Source: Oceanidesulfovibrio indonesiensis (lineage in GTDB: Bacteria > Desulfobacterota > Desulfovibrionia > Desulfovibrionales > Desulfovibrionaceae). Taken from it: DNA of 64,000 nt. The stretch is taken from contig NZ_QMIE01000011.1 of NCBI RefSeq assembly GCF_007625075.1, positions 88,543 through 152,542 of the forward strand. The letters are read 5' to 3'. Both the position numbers and the translations under genes were made by a program. A model generated the notes under the pieces. The model did no database searches. It worked only from the letters and a program-made list of their open reading frames with translations, and was not told where the DNA came from. Below, in pieces: positions 43,368-51,687 of this stretch. The stretch's first letter is position 1. The number at the start of each line of letters is the position of its first letter.

Positions 43368-45020
43368 CTATTTCATGGCTTCCGGAAAGAGCCGCCCGGC
43401 TTCTTCACGCAGCTTGTACTTCTGCACCTTGCCGGACGCGGTGAGCGGGTAGGACTCCACAAAGGCGATGTACTTGGGGATCTTGTGCCAGGCGATCTGG
43501 CCTCGGCAGAAGTCCTTCACGTCTTCGGCCTGGATGTCCGAGCCTTTCTTGCGGATGATGAAGGCGCCGACCTCCTCGCCGTACTTGCGGCTGGGCACGC
43601 CGGCCACCTGCACGTCACTCACGCCTTCCATGGTGTAGATGAATTCCTCGATCTCGCGGGGGTAGATGTTCTCACCGCCGCGGATGATCATGTCTTTGAG
43701 CCGGCCGTTGATGGTGACGTAGCCGTCCTCGTCCATCACGCCGAGGTCGCCGGAGTGGAGCCAGCCATCGGTGTCGATGGTATTGGCCGTGGCTTCAGGG
43801 TTGTTGTAGTATCCCTTCATCACGTTATAGCCGCGGCAGCAGACCTCGCCCTGGATGCCGCGGGGGACTTCCTCGTTGGTCTCCGGGTCCACGATGCGCA
43901 CTTCGATCTCGGGCATGGCGCGGCCCACGGTTTCCACGCGGTGTCGCACGGAGTCGTCCGGCAGCGTCTGCGTCATCACCGGCGAACCTTCAGTGAGACC
44001 GTAGCAGATGGTGATCTCGGTCATGTTCATTTTTTCCATGACCTGGCGCATGACGTGCACAGGACACGGCGAGCCGGCCATGATGCCCGTGCGCAGGCTG
44101 GAGTAGTCGAAGCGCTCGAATAGCTTATGCTCCAACACGGCGATGAACATTGTTGGCACGCCGTAGAGCGCCGTGCACTTCTCCTGGTCCACCGAGGCCA
44201 TGACCTGGATGGGATTGAAGGCTTCGAGCACAACAAGGCAGCTGCCGTGGCTCACCGCGGCGAGCACGCCGAGTACACATCCGAAACAGTGGAACAGCGG
44301 CACGGGCAGGCAGAGACGGTCCTTTTCGGTGAACCGCTGGTTCTCGCCGATCCAGAAACCGTTGTTGCCGATATTGTAGTGGGTGAGCATGACGCCCTTG
44401 GGAAAGCCCGTGGTGCCGGACGTGTACTGCATGTTGACTACATCATGCGGATCGCAGGCGTCCTGCCGGGCCTGGTATTCCTCGTCCGAGACCATGCGAG
44501 ACAGCCCCAGGATCTCCGGTACGGAATACATGCCGCGGTGCTTCTCGTGGCCCAGGAAGCAGACCCGCTTGAGGTGCGGCAGCTTGGTGCTCTTGAGCGA
44601 CTCGCGCTGGCAGGATTTGAGCTCCGGCGCCACGTCGTAGAGGATCTGCACATAGTCGGAGTCGCGGTAGCCGTCGATGATGAAGAGGTTCTCGGCTTCG
44701 GAGTGGGTCAGCAGATATTCGAGCTCGGAGCGCTTGTAACTGGTGTTCACCGTGAGCAGAATGGCGCCGATTTTCGCCGTGGCGAACTGCAGGGCGATCC
44801 AGTACGGCACGTTGGTTGCCCATACCGCCACCTTTTCCCCGTGCTCCACGCCGAGAGCCATCAGCCCCTTGGCCAGATTGTCCACGAGCTCGCCGAACTG
44901 CCGGTAGGTCAACCGGAAGTCGCGGTCCACGTACACGAGGGCGTCGTTGTCCGGATATTTCTCGATGATCTCATCGAGCATCTGCCCCAGCGTTATTTCG
45001 CGCAGTGCGGGACGGTTCAT
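43368..45020 (-). CDS. AMP-forming acyl-CoA synthetase
   Basis: This is a 550-residue adenylate-forming ligase. The signature MQYTSGTTGFPKGVMLTH is the P-loop-like A3 motif. CYGLTEGSPV and LHSGDLGVMDEDGYVTINGRLKDMIIRGGENIYP are the later core motifs, and the C-terminal catalytic Lys is in LTASGKVQKYKL. The start at 45020 (MNRPALREI) has AGAGGGGGCG upstream; a GTG at 45038 is also possible. Together with the preceding XRE-cupin gene (stop at 45032) it forms a two-gene unit. Substrate is a fatty or aromatic acid and cannot be refined. Confidence 0.92.
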   Translation of the reverse strand: MNRPALREITLGQMLDEIIEKYPDNDALVYVDRDFRLTYRQFGELVDNLAKGLMALGVEHGEKVAVWATNVPYWIALQFATAKIGAILLTVNTSYKRSELEYLLTHSEAENLFIIDGYRDSDYVQILYDVAPELKSCQRESLKSTKLPHLKRVCFLGHEKHRGMYSVPEILGLSRMVSDEEYQARQDACDPHDVVNMQYTSGTTGFPKGVMLTHYNIGNNGFWIGENQRFTEKDRLCLPVPLFHCFGCVLGVLAAVSHGSCLVVLEAFNPIQVMASVDQEKCTALYGVPTMFIAVLEHKLFERFDYSSLRTGIMAGSPCPVHVMRQVMEKMNMTEITICYGLTEGSPVMTQTLPDDSVRHRVETVGRAMPEIEVRIVDPETNEEVPRGIQGEVCCRGYNVMKGYYNNPEATANTIDTDGWLHSGDLGVMDEDGYVTINGRLKDMIIRGGENIYPREIEEFIYTMEGVSDVQVAGVPSRKYGEEVGAFIIRKKGSDIQAEDVKDFCRGQIAWHKIPKYIAFVESYPLTASGKVQKYKLREEAGRLFPEAMK

Positions 45021-45031
45021 ATCCGCCCCCT

Positions 45032-45631
45032 CTAGCACGGCAGGTAGAGCACGGCATGGATGGTCGCCGTCTCGTCCCCGCCCGAGCCCACGTAGTGGGG
45101 CACGATGGAGTTGAAGTAGATGGAGTCGCCCTCTTCCAGCACGTAGCGATCCTTGCCGTGCACGAAGAGCACCTTGCCCGAGAGCACTGCGATGAACTCT
45201 TCGCCCTCGTGGGAGGACAACGGCTCTTCGCCTTCCGCCATACCGTTCTCGTTGGGGTGGATTTCTATATAGAACGGCTCCATATGGCGGTCGGTCTTGC
45301 CGGCGCCCAGGGAGTGAAACACAAGTCCCTTGCCCTTGGCGTTGCGCGTGGGCGACACGCTGGCGGTATGGATGGAGGCCGTGTTCTGACGATCCGCCTT
45401 GCGGGTAACGCAGATGTCCTGGCAGGCGTCATCATCCATAAAAGTGCCCAGACGCACGCCAAGTGCACGAGCGAGGCGGATGAGCGGACCGAGCGACGGC
45501 GCGATGTTGTCCTCTTCCAGCGCCGCGACGAACGCCTCGTCGAGATCGGCGCGCTGCGCCAGATCGGCCCGACTCAACTCCTGGTTTTCGCGATAGGTGC
45601 GGATGCGCGTGCCCAGTTTCTCCGGATGCAT
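45032..45631 (-). CDS. XRE-family regulator with C-terminal cupin
   Basis: This is a 199-residue transcription factor. Residues 1-65 form a lambda-repressor-like HTH (LGTRIRTYRENQELSRADLAQRADLDEAFVAALE). Residues ~105-199 form a cupin sensor (PLSSHEGEEFIAVLSGKVLFVHG; LEEGDSIYFNSIVPHYVGSGG). Such proteins bind a ligand in the cupin and control nearby metabolic genes. The stop is within 12 bases of the start of the acyl-CoA synthetase gene, which it likely regulates. Confidence 0.9.
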   Translation of the reverse strand: MHPEKLGTRIRTYRENQELSRADLAQRADLDEAFVAALEEDNIAPSLGPLIRLARALGVRLGTFMDDDACQDICVTRKADRQNTASIHTASVSPTRNAKGKGLVFHSLGAGKTDRHMEPFYIEIHPNENGMAEGEEPLSSHEGEEFIAVLSGKVLFVHGKDRYVLEEGDSIYFNSIVPHYVGSGGDETATIHAVLYLPC

Positions 45632-45990
45632 CGTTTCGCCTCCCCTGTCTTGGATCGTTTCATGGACATATTACTCAGAGCAGAATGTTTAACATTTTGT
45701 GCTCTCAGTGATATCCCGGCCCGTAATGTCCGTTCCGAGTGGTCCAAACCATACTCCTGCCGGTCGCATCTGCTACCCGAAAACGGCGCAGGACGCCACC
45801 CCCTTTTCATACCCCGTTGGAGCGAAACCAGAGGGTCGGCCGTGCTTACGCGTCATCGTAAAAGAACTGCGAAAGCCGTTTGACACGGCTCGTTTTTTCG
45901 TCAAAGACCGAGCGGGTCGGCCATTCCATTATTGAAAGGCGTGCTTGTGCAACAACGCGCCCCCGGCGCGAAACCGCCAAAGGAGGCATC
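45632..45990. other. Divergent intergenic region with promoter-like and repeat sequences
   Basis: This gap lies between two divergent XRE-cupin genes. It holds a short palindromic element (45668-45714) and an inverted repeat TTTGAC...GTCAAA at 45879-45905. No gene is seen. Confidence 0.45.
45668..45714. repeat. Palindromic element, copy C (short form)
   Basis: A 47-base imperfect hairpin, ATATTACTCAGAGCA...TGCTCTCAGTGATAT, similar in sequence to the end and left hairpin of copies A and B but without their GC-rich core. Confidence 0.6.
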
Positions 45991-46548
45991 GTGGCCCCGG
46001 ACAATCACACCAGGGAAATCGCCGCGCGGCTGAAGGGCCTGCGCGACGCCCTCGACATCAGCATAGAGGACCTCGCCGCCCGCACCGGCTACGGCGTCGA
46101 CGAAGCCCGCTCTTACGAAGAAGGCGAGACAGATATCCCGGTCAGCTATCTTTTCGAGGTCGCAAAGACCTGTAATGTGGACCTTACCGCCCTGCTCACC
46201 GGCGACGAAGCCCACCTGAAAAGCTATAGTCTGGTCCGCGCCGGCCAGGGCCTTTCCGTGGAACGCCGCAAGGCCTACCACTACAAGTCACTCGCCTACC
46301 GTTTCTTCCGCAACTCCATGGAACCATTCATCGTGACCGTGCCCTATGCGGATGATGCCGAGCGCTCTTTCAACAGCCATCCGGGTGAGGAGTTCATCTA
46401 CATGCTCGAAGGCAAGCTCGAGATCGTGCTGGACGACGACGTCCTGATCATGGAGCCGCACGACTGCCTGTACTTCGACTCCAAGACCCCGCACGCCCTG
46501 CGCGCTCTTGACGGCAAGGACGCCATGTTCCTCGACGTGATCATTTAA
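45991..46548 (+). CDS. XRE-family regulator with C-terminal cupin (second copy)
   Basis: This is a 185-residue XRE-cupin regulator. The HTH covers residues 5-65 (IAARLKGLRDALDISIEDLAARTGYGVDEARSYEEG). The cupin covers ~105-185 (SHPGEEFIYMLEGKLEIVLDDD; EPHDCLYFDSKTPHALRA). A GTG start at 45991 is chosen because AAAGGAGG lies seven bases upstream. It is divergent from the other XRE-cupin gene and precedes an acyl-CoA synthetase by 113 bases, so each synthetase has its own regulator. Confidence 0.9.
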   Translation: MAPDNHTREIAARLKGLRDALDISIEDLAARTGYGVDEARSYEEGETDIPVSYLFEVAKTCNVDLTALLTGDEAHLKSYSLVRAGQGLSVERRKAYHYKSLAYRFFRNSMEPFIVTVPYADDAERSFNSHPGEEFIYMLEGKLEIVLDDDVLIMEPHDCLYFDSKTPHALRALDGKDAMFLDVII

Positions 46549-46661
46549 TGCATTCCCGTCTTGGAACAAGGCTCCCATCTGAAACGATTTTCAGGCGTAT
46601 CAGATAAATACATAAGAGCTCTCAACCATTTTCAAGCGTAAGATGCTCTAAAGGAGAACTC

Positions 46662-48338
46662 GTGCTGCTCGATTCCGTGCACTCCACCGGCAAGCTCACG
46701 GCCGATAGTTACGAAGAATTCCTCGAACGATTTTCCGTCGAGGTGCCCGAGAACTTCAACTTCGCCTACGATTTCCTGGACGCCGAGGCTGCTACGGACC
46801 CCACCCGGCCAGCCATGGTTCATGTGGACGACGACGGCAACCGTCGCGACCTGGACCTCGCCTTCTTCAGCAGCGAGTCCTCACGCATGGCGCAGGGCCT
46901 GGCCAAACGCGGCATCGGTCCCGGCGACCGCGTGCTGGTCATGCTCTACCGTCGCGTAGAATGGTGGATCACCGTGCTGGCGCTGCACAAGCTCGGCGCC
47001 GTGGCTGCTCCTGGTCCGCACCTGCTCACCACTAAAGACATCGAATTCCGCGTGGATTACGCCGGCATCAAGGCCATCGTCTGCGAGGACGGCCTTGCCG
47101 AAAAAGTGGACGCCGCCCGCGCCAACTGCCCCAGCCTGACCCTGCTCGTGGGTGCAGGCGAAGGAGCGCTTCCCGAAGGCTGGACCCGCTTCGATGATAT
47201 CATTGCCGACGGAGAAGAGAATTACATCCACACCGGCCCGGACGGCCGACGGCCCGGCGGCGCCGACCCGCTCTACATCTTCTTCACATCCGGCACCACC
47301 GGCATGCCCAAGATGGTCACCCATCCGCATACCTACCCTCTGGGGCACCTGACAACGGGGATGTACTGGCACGACCTGAAGCCTGGCGACCTGCACCTGA
47401 CTCTCTCGGACACGGGCTGGGCCAAGTCCGTGTGGGGAAAATTCTACGGCCAGTGGCTCTCCGGCGCGTGCATCTTCACCTGGGACTTCCGCGGCAAGTT
47501 CACGCCGGACTCGCTCCTGGGGATTCTGGCCGAACACAGAATCACCACATTCTGCGCCCCGCCAACGGTGTACCGCTTCCTGGTGCGCGAGGACCTTTCC
47601 CTGTACGACCTCTCCGCCCTGCGCCACTGCACCACGGCCGGCGAGTTGCTCAACACGAGCGTATTCGAATCATGGAAGCAGTCCACCGGCCTGAACATCT
47701 ATGAAGGATACGGCCAGACAGAAACCTGCCTGCAGACGGCAACCTTCCCGTTCATGGAGCCCAAGCCCGGATCCATCGGCAAGCCCTGCCCTGGGTGGGA
47801 CCTCGTGCTGCTGGACGAGTCCGGCAACCCCTGCCCTACCGGCGTGGAAGGCGAAATCTGCATCCGCCTCAGCGAGGGCAGGAACCTCGGCCTGTTCACC
47901 GGCTACCTGGACGAGCCCGAAAAGACCGCCACCGTGATGTACGACGGCTACTACCATACGGGAGACAAGGCCTGGGCCGACGAGGACGGCTACTTCTGGT
48001 TCATGGGCCGTAACGACGACCTTATCAAAAGCTCGGGCTACCGCATCGGCCCGTTCGAAGTGGAAACGGCCCTTGTTTCCCACCCGGCTGTTGTCGAAGC
48101 TGCGGTGACCGCCGTGCCGGACCCGGTGCGCGGCCAGGCTGTGAAGGCCACCCTGGTTCTTGCCCAAGGGTACGAGCCATCGGACGAGCTGACCAGGGAG
48201 ATACAGGACCACGTGAAGAAGGTGACCGCGCCGTACAAGTACCCGCGGGTGATCGACTACGTGGACGAGCTGCCCAAGACCATCAGCGGCAAGATCAAAC
48301 GCGCCGAGATTCGGGAGAAGGACGAAAGCGGCAACTGA
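46662..48338 (+). CDS. AMP-forming acyl-CoA synthetase (medium-chain / acetyl-CoA synthetase-like)
   Basis: This is a 558-residue adenylate-forming ligase with the A3 motif IFFTSGTTGMPKMVTHPH. YEGYGQTETC and YYHTGDKAWADEDGYFWFMGRNDDLIKSSGYRIGP are the other core motifs, and the catalytic C-terminal Lys is in LPKTISGKIKRAEI. GTG start with AAAGGAG six bases upstream. Motif wording is closest to the medium-chain acyl-CoA synthetase/ACSM branch. It is downstream of an XRE-cupin regulator and ends at a terminator. Confidence 0.92.
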   Translation: MLLDSVHSTGKLTADSYEEFLERFSVEVPENFNFAYDFLDAEAATDPTRPAMVHVDDDGNRRDLDLAFFSSESSRMAQGLAKRGIGPGDRVLVMLYRRVEWWITVLALHKLGAVAAPGPHLLTTKDIEFRVDYAGIKAIVCEDGLAEKVDAARANCPSLTLLVGAGEGALPEGWTRFDDIIADGEENYIHTGPDGRRPGGADPLYIFFTSGTTGMPKMVTHPHTYPLGHLTTGMYWHDLKPGDLHLTLSDTGWAKSVWGKFYGQWLSGACIFTWDFRGKFTPDSLLGILAEHRITTFCAPPTVYRFLVREDLSLYDLSALRHCTTAGELLNTSVFESWKQSTGLNIYEGYGQTETCLQTATFPFMEPKPGSIGKPCPGWDLVLLDESGNPCPTGVEGEICIRLSEGRNLGLFTGYLDEPEKTATVMYDGYYHTGDKAWADEDGYFWFMGRNDDLIKSSGYRIGPFEVETALVSHPAVVEAAVTAVPDPVRGQAVKATLVLAQGYEPSDELTREIQDHVKKVTAPYKYPRVIDYVDELPKTISGKIKRAEIREKDESGN

Positions 48339-48360
48339 CGCCCTCTACTTCAGTGCATAA

Positions 48361-48396
48361 GACAAGGCCCGGATCGTTATTGTTCGGGCCTTATTT
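48361..48396 (+). terminator. Rho-independent terminator
   Basis: AAGGCCCGGAT pairs with the TTCGGGCCTT arm, followed by ATTTTG. The stem resembles those at 49953, 51289 and 53265 (GGCCCG...CGGGCC). Confidence 0.8.
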
Positions 48397-48442
48397 TGTG
48401 ATGTGTCTTGCCCACCATCACACGCCTTGCTATCCACGCTCC

Positions 48443-49327
48443 ATGCGCGTCCACGATATCGCCGCCAGGCTCCAATCCCTGCTTACCCATCCGCCGACAC
48501 CAGGACTGACGTCTTTGCCCTTCGGCTCGGTGTTCTGCTCCACATCCCACACACTGCGCTCTGTGGTGGTATTGTGGTCCGCCGCCATCCTTGTACTCAG
48601 CGGCAAGAAGACCATCTGGCGTGGCGCGGAACGCATGCAGGCCGAGCCCGGTCAGATGTTCCTGCTCCCGTCGCAGATTGATATAGCCGTGCAGAATGAG
48701 CTGGACCCCACAACTGGCCACTACCTCGCTCTGTGCCTTCCTTTTACCGAAGACATGGTGGCCGCGGCGGCCGCCGGGTGCGATTCCAATAATAGCGCCG
48801 GCCTCCACAGCCTTGAGTCCCTGCGCGTTGACTGCGACGAAGCCCTGACCATGAGCGTGGGCCACATGCTGGACATGGCCCGGTTCAACCCGCAGAACAC
48901 CCGTCTCATGAAGCTCTGCTCCGAGGAAATTCTCGAACTCATCGCCTCGCGCAGCTCGGCTTTGCCATCCTTGTGGCAGGCCACCACCACATGGAGTTCG
49001 CGTTGCGCGTTCCTCATCAGCCTGGAGCCCGGTCGTAGCTGGAGCGCCGCCGACATCGCGGGCAAGCTCGGGGTGAGCGAGCGCAGCCTGCGCCGCAATC
49101 TTCAGGAAGAATCCGCCAAATTCCGCCACATTCTGCAAAGCGTCCGGCTCAACGCCGGATTGGGGTTGCTGCAGAACGGCGCGGCCAACGTGGGCGAGGT
49201 GGCCTACCGCTGCGGCTACAGTTCGGCCTCGCGTTTCGCCGTCTTGTTCAAGGAGCGATTCGGGGTGAGCCCAAGCGAGGTGCTCCAGTACAATGCCGTT
49301 CCCAGGCAATCTTTGGCCGAATCGTGA
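48443..49327 (+). CDS. AraC-family transcriptional regulator
   Basis: This is a 294-residue regulator. Residues ~1-180 are an AraC-type ligand domain. The C-terminal ~100 residues carry the two HTH motifs: WSAADIAGKLGVSERSLRRNLQEE and NVGEVAYRCGYSSASRFAVLFKERFGVSPSEV. The start at MRVHDIAARL is set by the domain; a reading from 48353 is possible. No neighbouring operon clearly belongs to it. Confidence 0.88.
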   Translation: MRVHDIAARLQSLLTHPPTPGLTSLPFGSVFCSTSHTLRSVVVLWSAAILVLSGKKTIWRGAERMQAEPGQMFLLPSQIDIAVQNELDPTTGHYLALCLPFTEDMVAAAAAGCDSNNSAGLHSLESLRVDCDEALTMSVGHMLDMARFNPQNTRLMKLCSEEILELIASRSSALPSLWQATTTWSSRCAFLISLEPGRSWSAADIAGKLGVSERSLRRNLQEESAKFRHILQSVRLNAGLGLLQNGAANVGEVAYRCGYSSASRFAVLFKERFGVSPSEVLQYNAVPRQSLAES

Positions 49328-49382
49328 CAGCGCGCCGCCCCGGGCGCATGGTAGCCCTCTCCAATACCACAAGGAGGACGCC

Positions 49383-49922
49383 ATGCGCGCAATCTTCGTT
49401 TCGATTCTGGTTTTCTGCTGCACCGTCCCGGCCTGGGCCGGGAACTTCACCCTGACAAGCCCGGACATTACCGACGGCGGAACGCTGTCCCATGCACAGG
49501 TGCTCAACGACTTCGGCTGCGAAGGCGGCAACACTTCGCCGGCCTTGTCCTGGTCCAATCCGCCCGAAGGCACCAGGAGCTACGCCCTCACCGTGTACGA
49601 CCCGGACGCGCCCACGGGCAGCGGCTGGTGGCACTGGGTGGTGTTCAATATTCCGGCCTCGGTGCAGTCGCTTCCGGCTGGAGCGGGCAGCGGCAAGGGA
49701 GTGCCGGCCGGCGCCATGCAATCGCGGACCGACTTCGGCAAACCCGGATACGGCGGCGCCTGTCCGCCGCCTGGACCTTCGCACCGCTACATCTTCACGG
49801 TCCATGCTCTGGACGTGGAACAACTCGACCTCAGCCCGGACAGCTCGGCCGCCATGGTGGGTTTCATGCTGAACGGCCATACTCTGGGAAAGGCGAGCAT
49901 TACGGCGACGTACGGACGATAG
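49383..49922 (+). CDS. YbhB/YbcL (Raf kinase inhibitor-like, PEBP) family protein, secreted
   Basis: This is a 179-residue protein with a signal peptide ending at about residue 19 (VPAWAG). Family motifs are CEGGNTSPALSW, YDPDAPTGSGWWHWVVFNIP and GGACPPPGPSHRYIFTVHALD. The PEBP fold binds anionic ligands. AAGGAGG precedes the ATG by five bases. Function in bacteria is not known. Confidence 0.9.
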   Translation: MRAIFVSILVFCCTVPAWAGNFTLTSPDITDGGTLSHAQVLNDFGCEGGNTSPALSWSNPPEGTRSYALTVYDPDAPTGSGWWHWVVFNIPASVQSLPAGAGSGKGVPAGAMQSRTDFGKPGYGGACPPPGPSHRYIFTVHALDVEQLDLSPDSSAAMVGFMLNGHTLGKASITATYGR

Positions 49923-49952
49923 CGGGACGTTTCGAGACAGAATATCAAATGG

Positions 49953-49985
49953 CAAAAAAAGGCCCGAATCGTGGTGATTCGGGCC
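49953..49985. terminator. Terminator between convergent genes
   Basis: A perfect 10-bp stem (49961-49970 with 49976-49985). On the minus strand seven T follow, so it ends the small peptide unit. It may also end the PEBP gene on the plus strand. Confidence 0.88.
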
Positions 49986-49992
49986 TAAGTAA

Positions 49993-50067
49993 TTATTTTC
50001 TTGTAATAATTTTTAGCAACAGTACAATTTCAAGTACTGTCTTAATGACTATCAAACCATCAAGCAT
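49993..50067 (-). CDS. Very short hydrophobic peptide (24 residues)
   Basis: An ATG at 50067 has a perfect AGGAGG seven bases upstream and reads MLDGLIVIKTVLEIVLLLKIITRK to TAA at 49993. Residues 5-21 can form one membrane helix, flanked by charged ends. A strong terminator follows eight bases after the stop on the same strand. TTGACT at 50171-50176 can serve as a -35 box. The whole unit is AT-rich, unlike its neighbours. Such a layout is shared with type I toxin-like and small regulatory membrane peptides, but no family is recognised and no antisense RNA is proven. Confidence 0.65.
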   Translation of the reverse strand: MLDGLIVIKTVLEIVLLLKIITRK

Positions 50068-50082
50068 ACTAGCACCTCCTTT

Positions 50083-50100
50083 TCATATTTTTTTGATCAC
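50083..50100 (-). CDS. Five-codon leader ORF upstream of the small peptide
   Basis: GTG at 50100 reads MIKKI then TGA at 50083-50085. AAAAGGAGG lies ten bases upstream. Its leader has nearly the same sequence as the ribosome site of the 24-residue peptide, so it may be a degenerate duplicate or a translational leader. Low confidence as a gene. Confidence 0.3.
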   Translation of the reverse strand: MIKKI

Positions 50101-50147
50101 AGCACCTACACCTCCTTTTATTTTTCAAACCAGAAAACACCACAGCC

Positions 50148-50176
50148 TATCCAATAAAATCAAATTGCGAAGTCAA
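50148..50176 (-). promoter_or_regulatory. Promoter candidate for the small peptide unit
   Basis: TTGACT (50176-50171 on the minus strand) is followed about 17 bases later by an AT-rich TGGATA-like sequence. The -35 box is good and the -10 box is poor. Confidence 0.4.
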
Positions 50177-50302
50177 GCGCCATAGATAAAAACGTCTGTG
50201 TTTTGACATTCGAAATACCGTCCACTTCACTTTGTCCCCTCCTACATATCCTCCTCCCTTGACATCCGCCCCTTCCACAGGGCAGGACTCTTCTCACGTA
50301 TT

Positions 50303-50446
50303 CTCAGGGCGGGGTGGAATTCCCCACCGGCGGTATCCCGGGCAACCGGGGAGCCCGCGAGCGCCTCTGCCGTCGTGGCGGAGGGTCGAGCAGATCTGGT
50401 GCGACGCCAGAGCCGACGGTTACAGTCCGGATGGAAGAGGATAACG
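50303..50446 (+). ncRNA. FMN riboswitch (RFN element)
   Basis: The consensus segments appear in order: CAGGGCGGGGTGGAATTCCCCACCGGCGGTA-like start, GAGCCCGCGAGCG, an extended variable arm, CAGATCTGGTG, CCAGAGCCGACGGTTACAGTCCGGATG and AGAGGATAACG. It lies 121 bases upstream of ribB and should repress it when FMN is abundant. Confidence 0.95.
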
Positions 50447-50567
50447 CAGAGCTTGCCCGCGTGCGCCGCGTGCGGTCCCTGGCTTGTGCGGACAGTGCCG
50501 CGCCGCCTCAGGCTTGTCTCATCCTGCGCCCTGATTCTGGTACATCAATACTCGAAGGAGCGTACCC

Positions 50568-51254
50568 ATGAATCAGTCGCTTTTGGACCATTTCGGAACC
50601 CCACAGCAACGGATAGAAAAAGCGCTTGCCACCCTGGCTGCAGGAGGCGGCGTGCTCGTGGTGGACGACGAGGATCGCGAGAACGAGGGCGACCTCATCT
50701 TTCCGGCCGAAACCCTCACCGAATCCCAAATGGCCATGCTCATCCGCGAGTGCAGCGGCATCGTCTGCCTCTGCCTCACCGACGAGAAGATCAAGTCGCT
50801 GGATCTGCCCATGATGGTCCAGGACAATCAGAGCCCATACCAGACCGCCTTCACCGTAAGCATCGAGGCGGCCGAGGGCGTGACCACCGGCGTCTCCGCC
50901 GCGGACCGGGTGTGCACCATACGCGCCGCCGCGGCCGAGGACGCCCGCCCCGAATGCATCCGCAGCCCGGGCCACGTCTTCCCCTTGCGCGCCAAGCCCG
51001 GAGGCGTGCTGGAGCGCCAGGGGCACACCGAGGCCACCGTGGACCTCATGCGTCTGGCCGGCTTCGCACCGTGCGGCGTGCTCTGCGAGCTGACCAATCC
51101 GGACGGCACCATGGCCCGGCTCCCGGAGATCGTGGAGTTCGGTGAAACCCACGGGTTTCCGGTGCTCACCGTGCAGGACATCATAGCCTATAGGATGGCG
51201 CGCGAGGGCGCACCCAGAATCAAGCAGACAAATGCGGAGCAACGCGCCGCATAG
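50568..51254 (+). CDS. ribB: 3,4-dihydroxy-2-butanone 4-phosphate synthase
   Basis: This is a 228-residue enzyme that converts ribulose 5-phosphate to the four-carbon unit of riboflavin. Motifs [38 protein letters not shown] and [15 protein letters not shown] match the family and its metal and substrate sites. It is stand-alone RibB without the GTP cyclohydrolase II domain. AAGGAG precedes the ATG. The FMN riboswitch upstream and a terminator downstream show single-gene control. Confidence 0.95.
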   Translation: MNQSLLDHFGTPQQRIEKALATLAAGGGVLVVDDEDRENEGDLIFPAETLTESQMAMLIRECSGIVCLCLTDEKIKSLDLPMMVQDNQSPYQTAFTVSIEAAEGVTTGVSAADRVCTIRAAAAEDARPECIRSPGHVFPLRAKPGGVLERQGHTEATVDLMRLAGFAPCGVLCELTNPDGTMARLPEIVEFGETHGFPVLTVQDIIAYRMAREGAPRIKQTNAEQRAA

Positions 51255-51288
51255 AGTGTTGGCCACAGCCTGCCGTACATCAGTGGGT

Positions 51289-51322
51289 GGCCCGGACCGT
51301 TTCGGTTCGGGCCATTTTTTTG
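51289..51322 (+). terminator. Rho-independent terminator of ribB
   Basis: GGCCCGGACCG (51289-51299) pairs with CGGTTCGGGCC (51303-51313), followed by ATTTTTTT. Confidence 0.88.
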
Positions 51323-51687
51323 TCAATGGGGGCAACGACTTCTCATGTATTCAGCATCTTACATTGCCACCAAGAAAAGAAGGCCCGACAACCATTTGTA
51401 ATGTATGCAAAAAATCATCCTGCAGCATGTAACGGGCAATACGATGCCACAACCTGAATGCCAGAAGCCGTTATGTCCTTTCATTCAATCCAACCTGTTT
51501 TTAACGAGATTGAAACATTCCTGCCAGAAATAACACATTTTTATATCTCCGTGACACTTTCTGGGTATTTTTCCTGAAATAAGCTGCAAAAAGAACACAC
51601 CCACCAATTCCCTCAATTCAGTATTGTACAAGTACTGCGCCGGTGCTATGGGCGAATTACGGGAATCCGTTTTGTCACCATAACACC
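51323..51687. other. Intergenic region before the chemoreceptor gene
   Basis: About 365 AT-rich bases with no gene seen; contains probable promoter sequences for the chemoreceptor but no clear box pair. Confidence 0.35.
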
